This document shows, in pieces, positions 63,877 through 64,000 of a stretch of 64,000 bases of DNA. The DNA lies in NCBI GenBank assembly GCA_014649155.1, contig BMSM01000017.1:80749-144748 (forward strand), read 5' to 3'. The stretch's first letter is position 1, and every line of letters begins with the position of its first letter. This DNA is from Streptomyces griseoviridis (GTDB lineage Bacteria; Actinomycetota; Actinomycetes; Streptomycetales; Streptomycetaceae). A program made the position numbers and the translations under genes. The notes under the pieces were generated by a model. That model saw only the letters and a list, made by a program, of their open reading frames with translations. It was not told the DNA's origin and made no database searches.

Positions 63877-64000
63877 GTGAACATGCCCCGCCGGGGCAGG
63901 CACCCCTCACCCACCGGCCGCACCGCCGCCCGCACACCCGCGAGCAGCAACCCGCTGCGTGACCCCGCAGACCGACGGCTCCCGCGTATCGCGGGGCCGT
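63877..64000 (+). CDS. zwf: probable glucose-6-phosphate dehydrogenase, 3' truncated by window edge
   Basis: A frame starting GTG 63877 (AGGAG five bases upstream; ATG 63883 also in frame) runs off the window. The visible 41 residues end SNPLRDPADRRLPRIAGP, which matches the N-terminal lead-in of Streptomyces glucose-6-phosphate dehydrogenases just before their Rossmann GxxGDL motif. The catalytic part is not visible, so the call rests on this short match. If right, it supplies NADPH for the redox genes around it. Confidence 0.6.
   Translation, partial: MNMPRRGRHPSPTGRTAARTPASSNPLRDPADRRLPRIAGP

Overview
The window is very GC-rich, densely coding actinobacterial DNA, almost certainly from a Streptomyces chromosome. 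Supporting signs are two SsgA-like sporulation proteins, a WhiB-type Fe-S regulator, five giant LuxR-family ATPase (LAL) regulators, many GTG and one TTG starts, and a twin-arginine signal peptide. No tRNA, rRNA, CRISPR array, intact insertion sequence or phage gene was recognised. The left end cuts a GMC oxidoreductase, and the right end cuts what looks like a glucose-6-phosphate dehydrogenase gene.

Layout. 1-5.9 kb: GMC oxidoreductase, LysR regulator, a damaged alpha/beta hydrolase, a zinc alcohol dehydrogenase, DUF2630 and an MBL-fold hydrolase. 6.6-12.1 kb: thioesterase, two hydrolases and LAL regulator 1. 12.1-16.3 kb: two decayed IS110-family transposase remnants bracketing an aldo/keto reductase, an XRE regulator and a GNAT acetyltransferase. 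16.4-25.9 kb: LuxR regulator, sugar transporter, LAL regulator 2, MBL hydrolase, a quinone oxidoreductase/HxlR divergent pair and another hydrolase. 26-31 kb: a dead copy of the MBL gene, a small Cys protein, a cNMP-binding-domain flavin reductase with an isochorismatase-like hydrolase, small exported or membrane proteins and an SsgA-like protein. 31.4-39.2 kb: NhaA-thioredoxin fusion, perhydrolase-type hydrolase, a frameshifted 2-hydroxyacid dehydrogenase, an SDR/monooxygenase pair, a royal-jelly-family protein and a second alcohol dehydrogenase. 39.6-43.3 kb: a tightly overlapping operon for a three-subunit cobalt-type nitrile (or thiocyanate) hydratase, an aquaporin, an orphan protein and a Ni/Co transporter. 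43.4-47.6 kb: aldo/keto reductase, aldehyde dehydrogenase/TetR divergent pair, and a methyltransferase followed by an octapeptide ORF. 47.8-56.2 kb: three LAL genes in series. 56.4-64 kb: WhiB, SsgA-like, NAD(P)-binding protein, GlcG-like, quinone reductase, PEBP, LysR/OpuAC-like pair, Dps, DUF2630 and zwf.

The most striking feature is not a gene. Eleven clear sites and one weaker one share a bipartite sequence: AGTC-N4-GAC-N-GAT followed, at fixed spacing, by a -10-like hexamer (CAGGAT/CAGGCT/CACACT type). They lie 72-124 bases upstream of start codons on both strands. They precede the sugar transporter, isochorismatase/flavin reductase, a small membrane protein, an SsgA-like protein, a perhydrolase, the royal-jelly-family protein, the nitrile hydratase operon, WhiB, GlcG-like, PEBP and Dps genes. 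This looks like a single activator-dependent or alternative-sigma regulon that ties the scattered stress, redox and detoxification genes together. The regulator itself is not identified.

Several loci show gene duplication followed by decay: a hydrolase family with one catalytically compromised copy and one 5' stub, an MBL gene and its wreck, and the IS110 relics.
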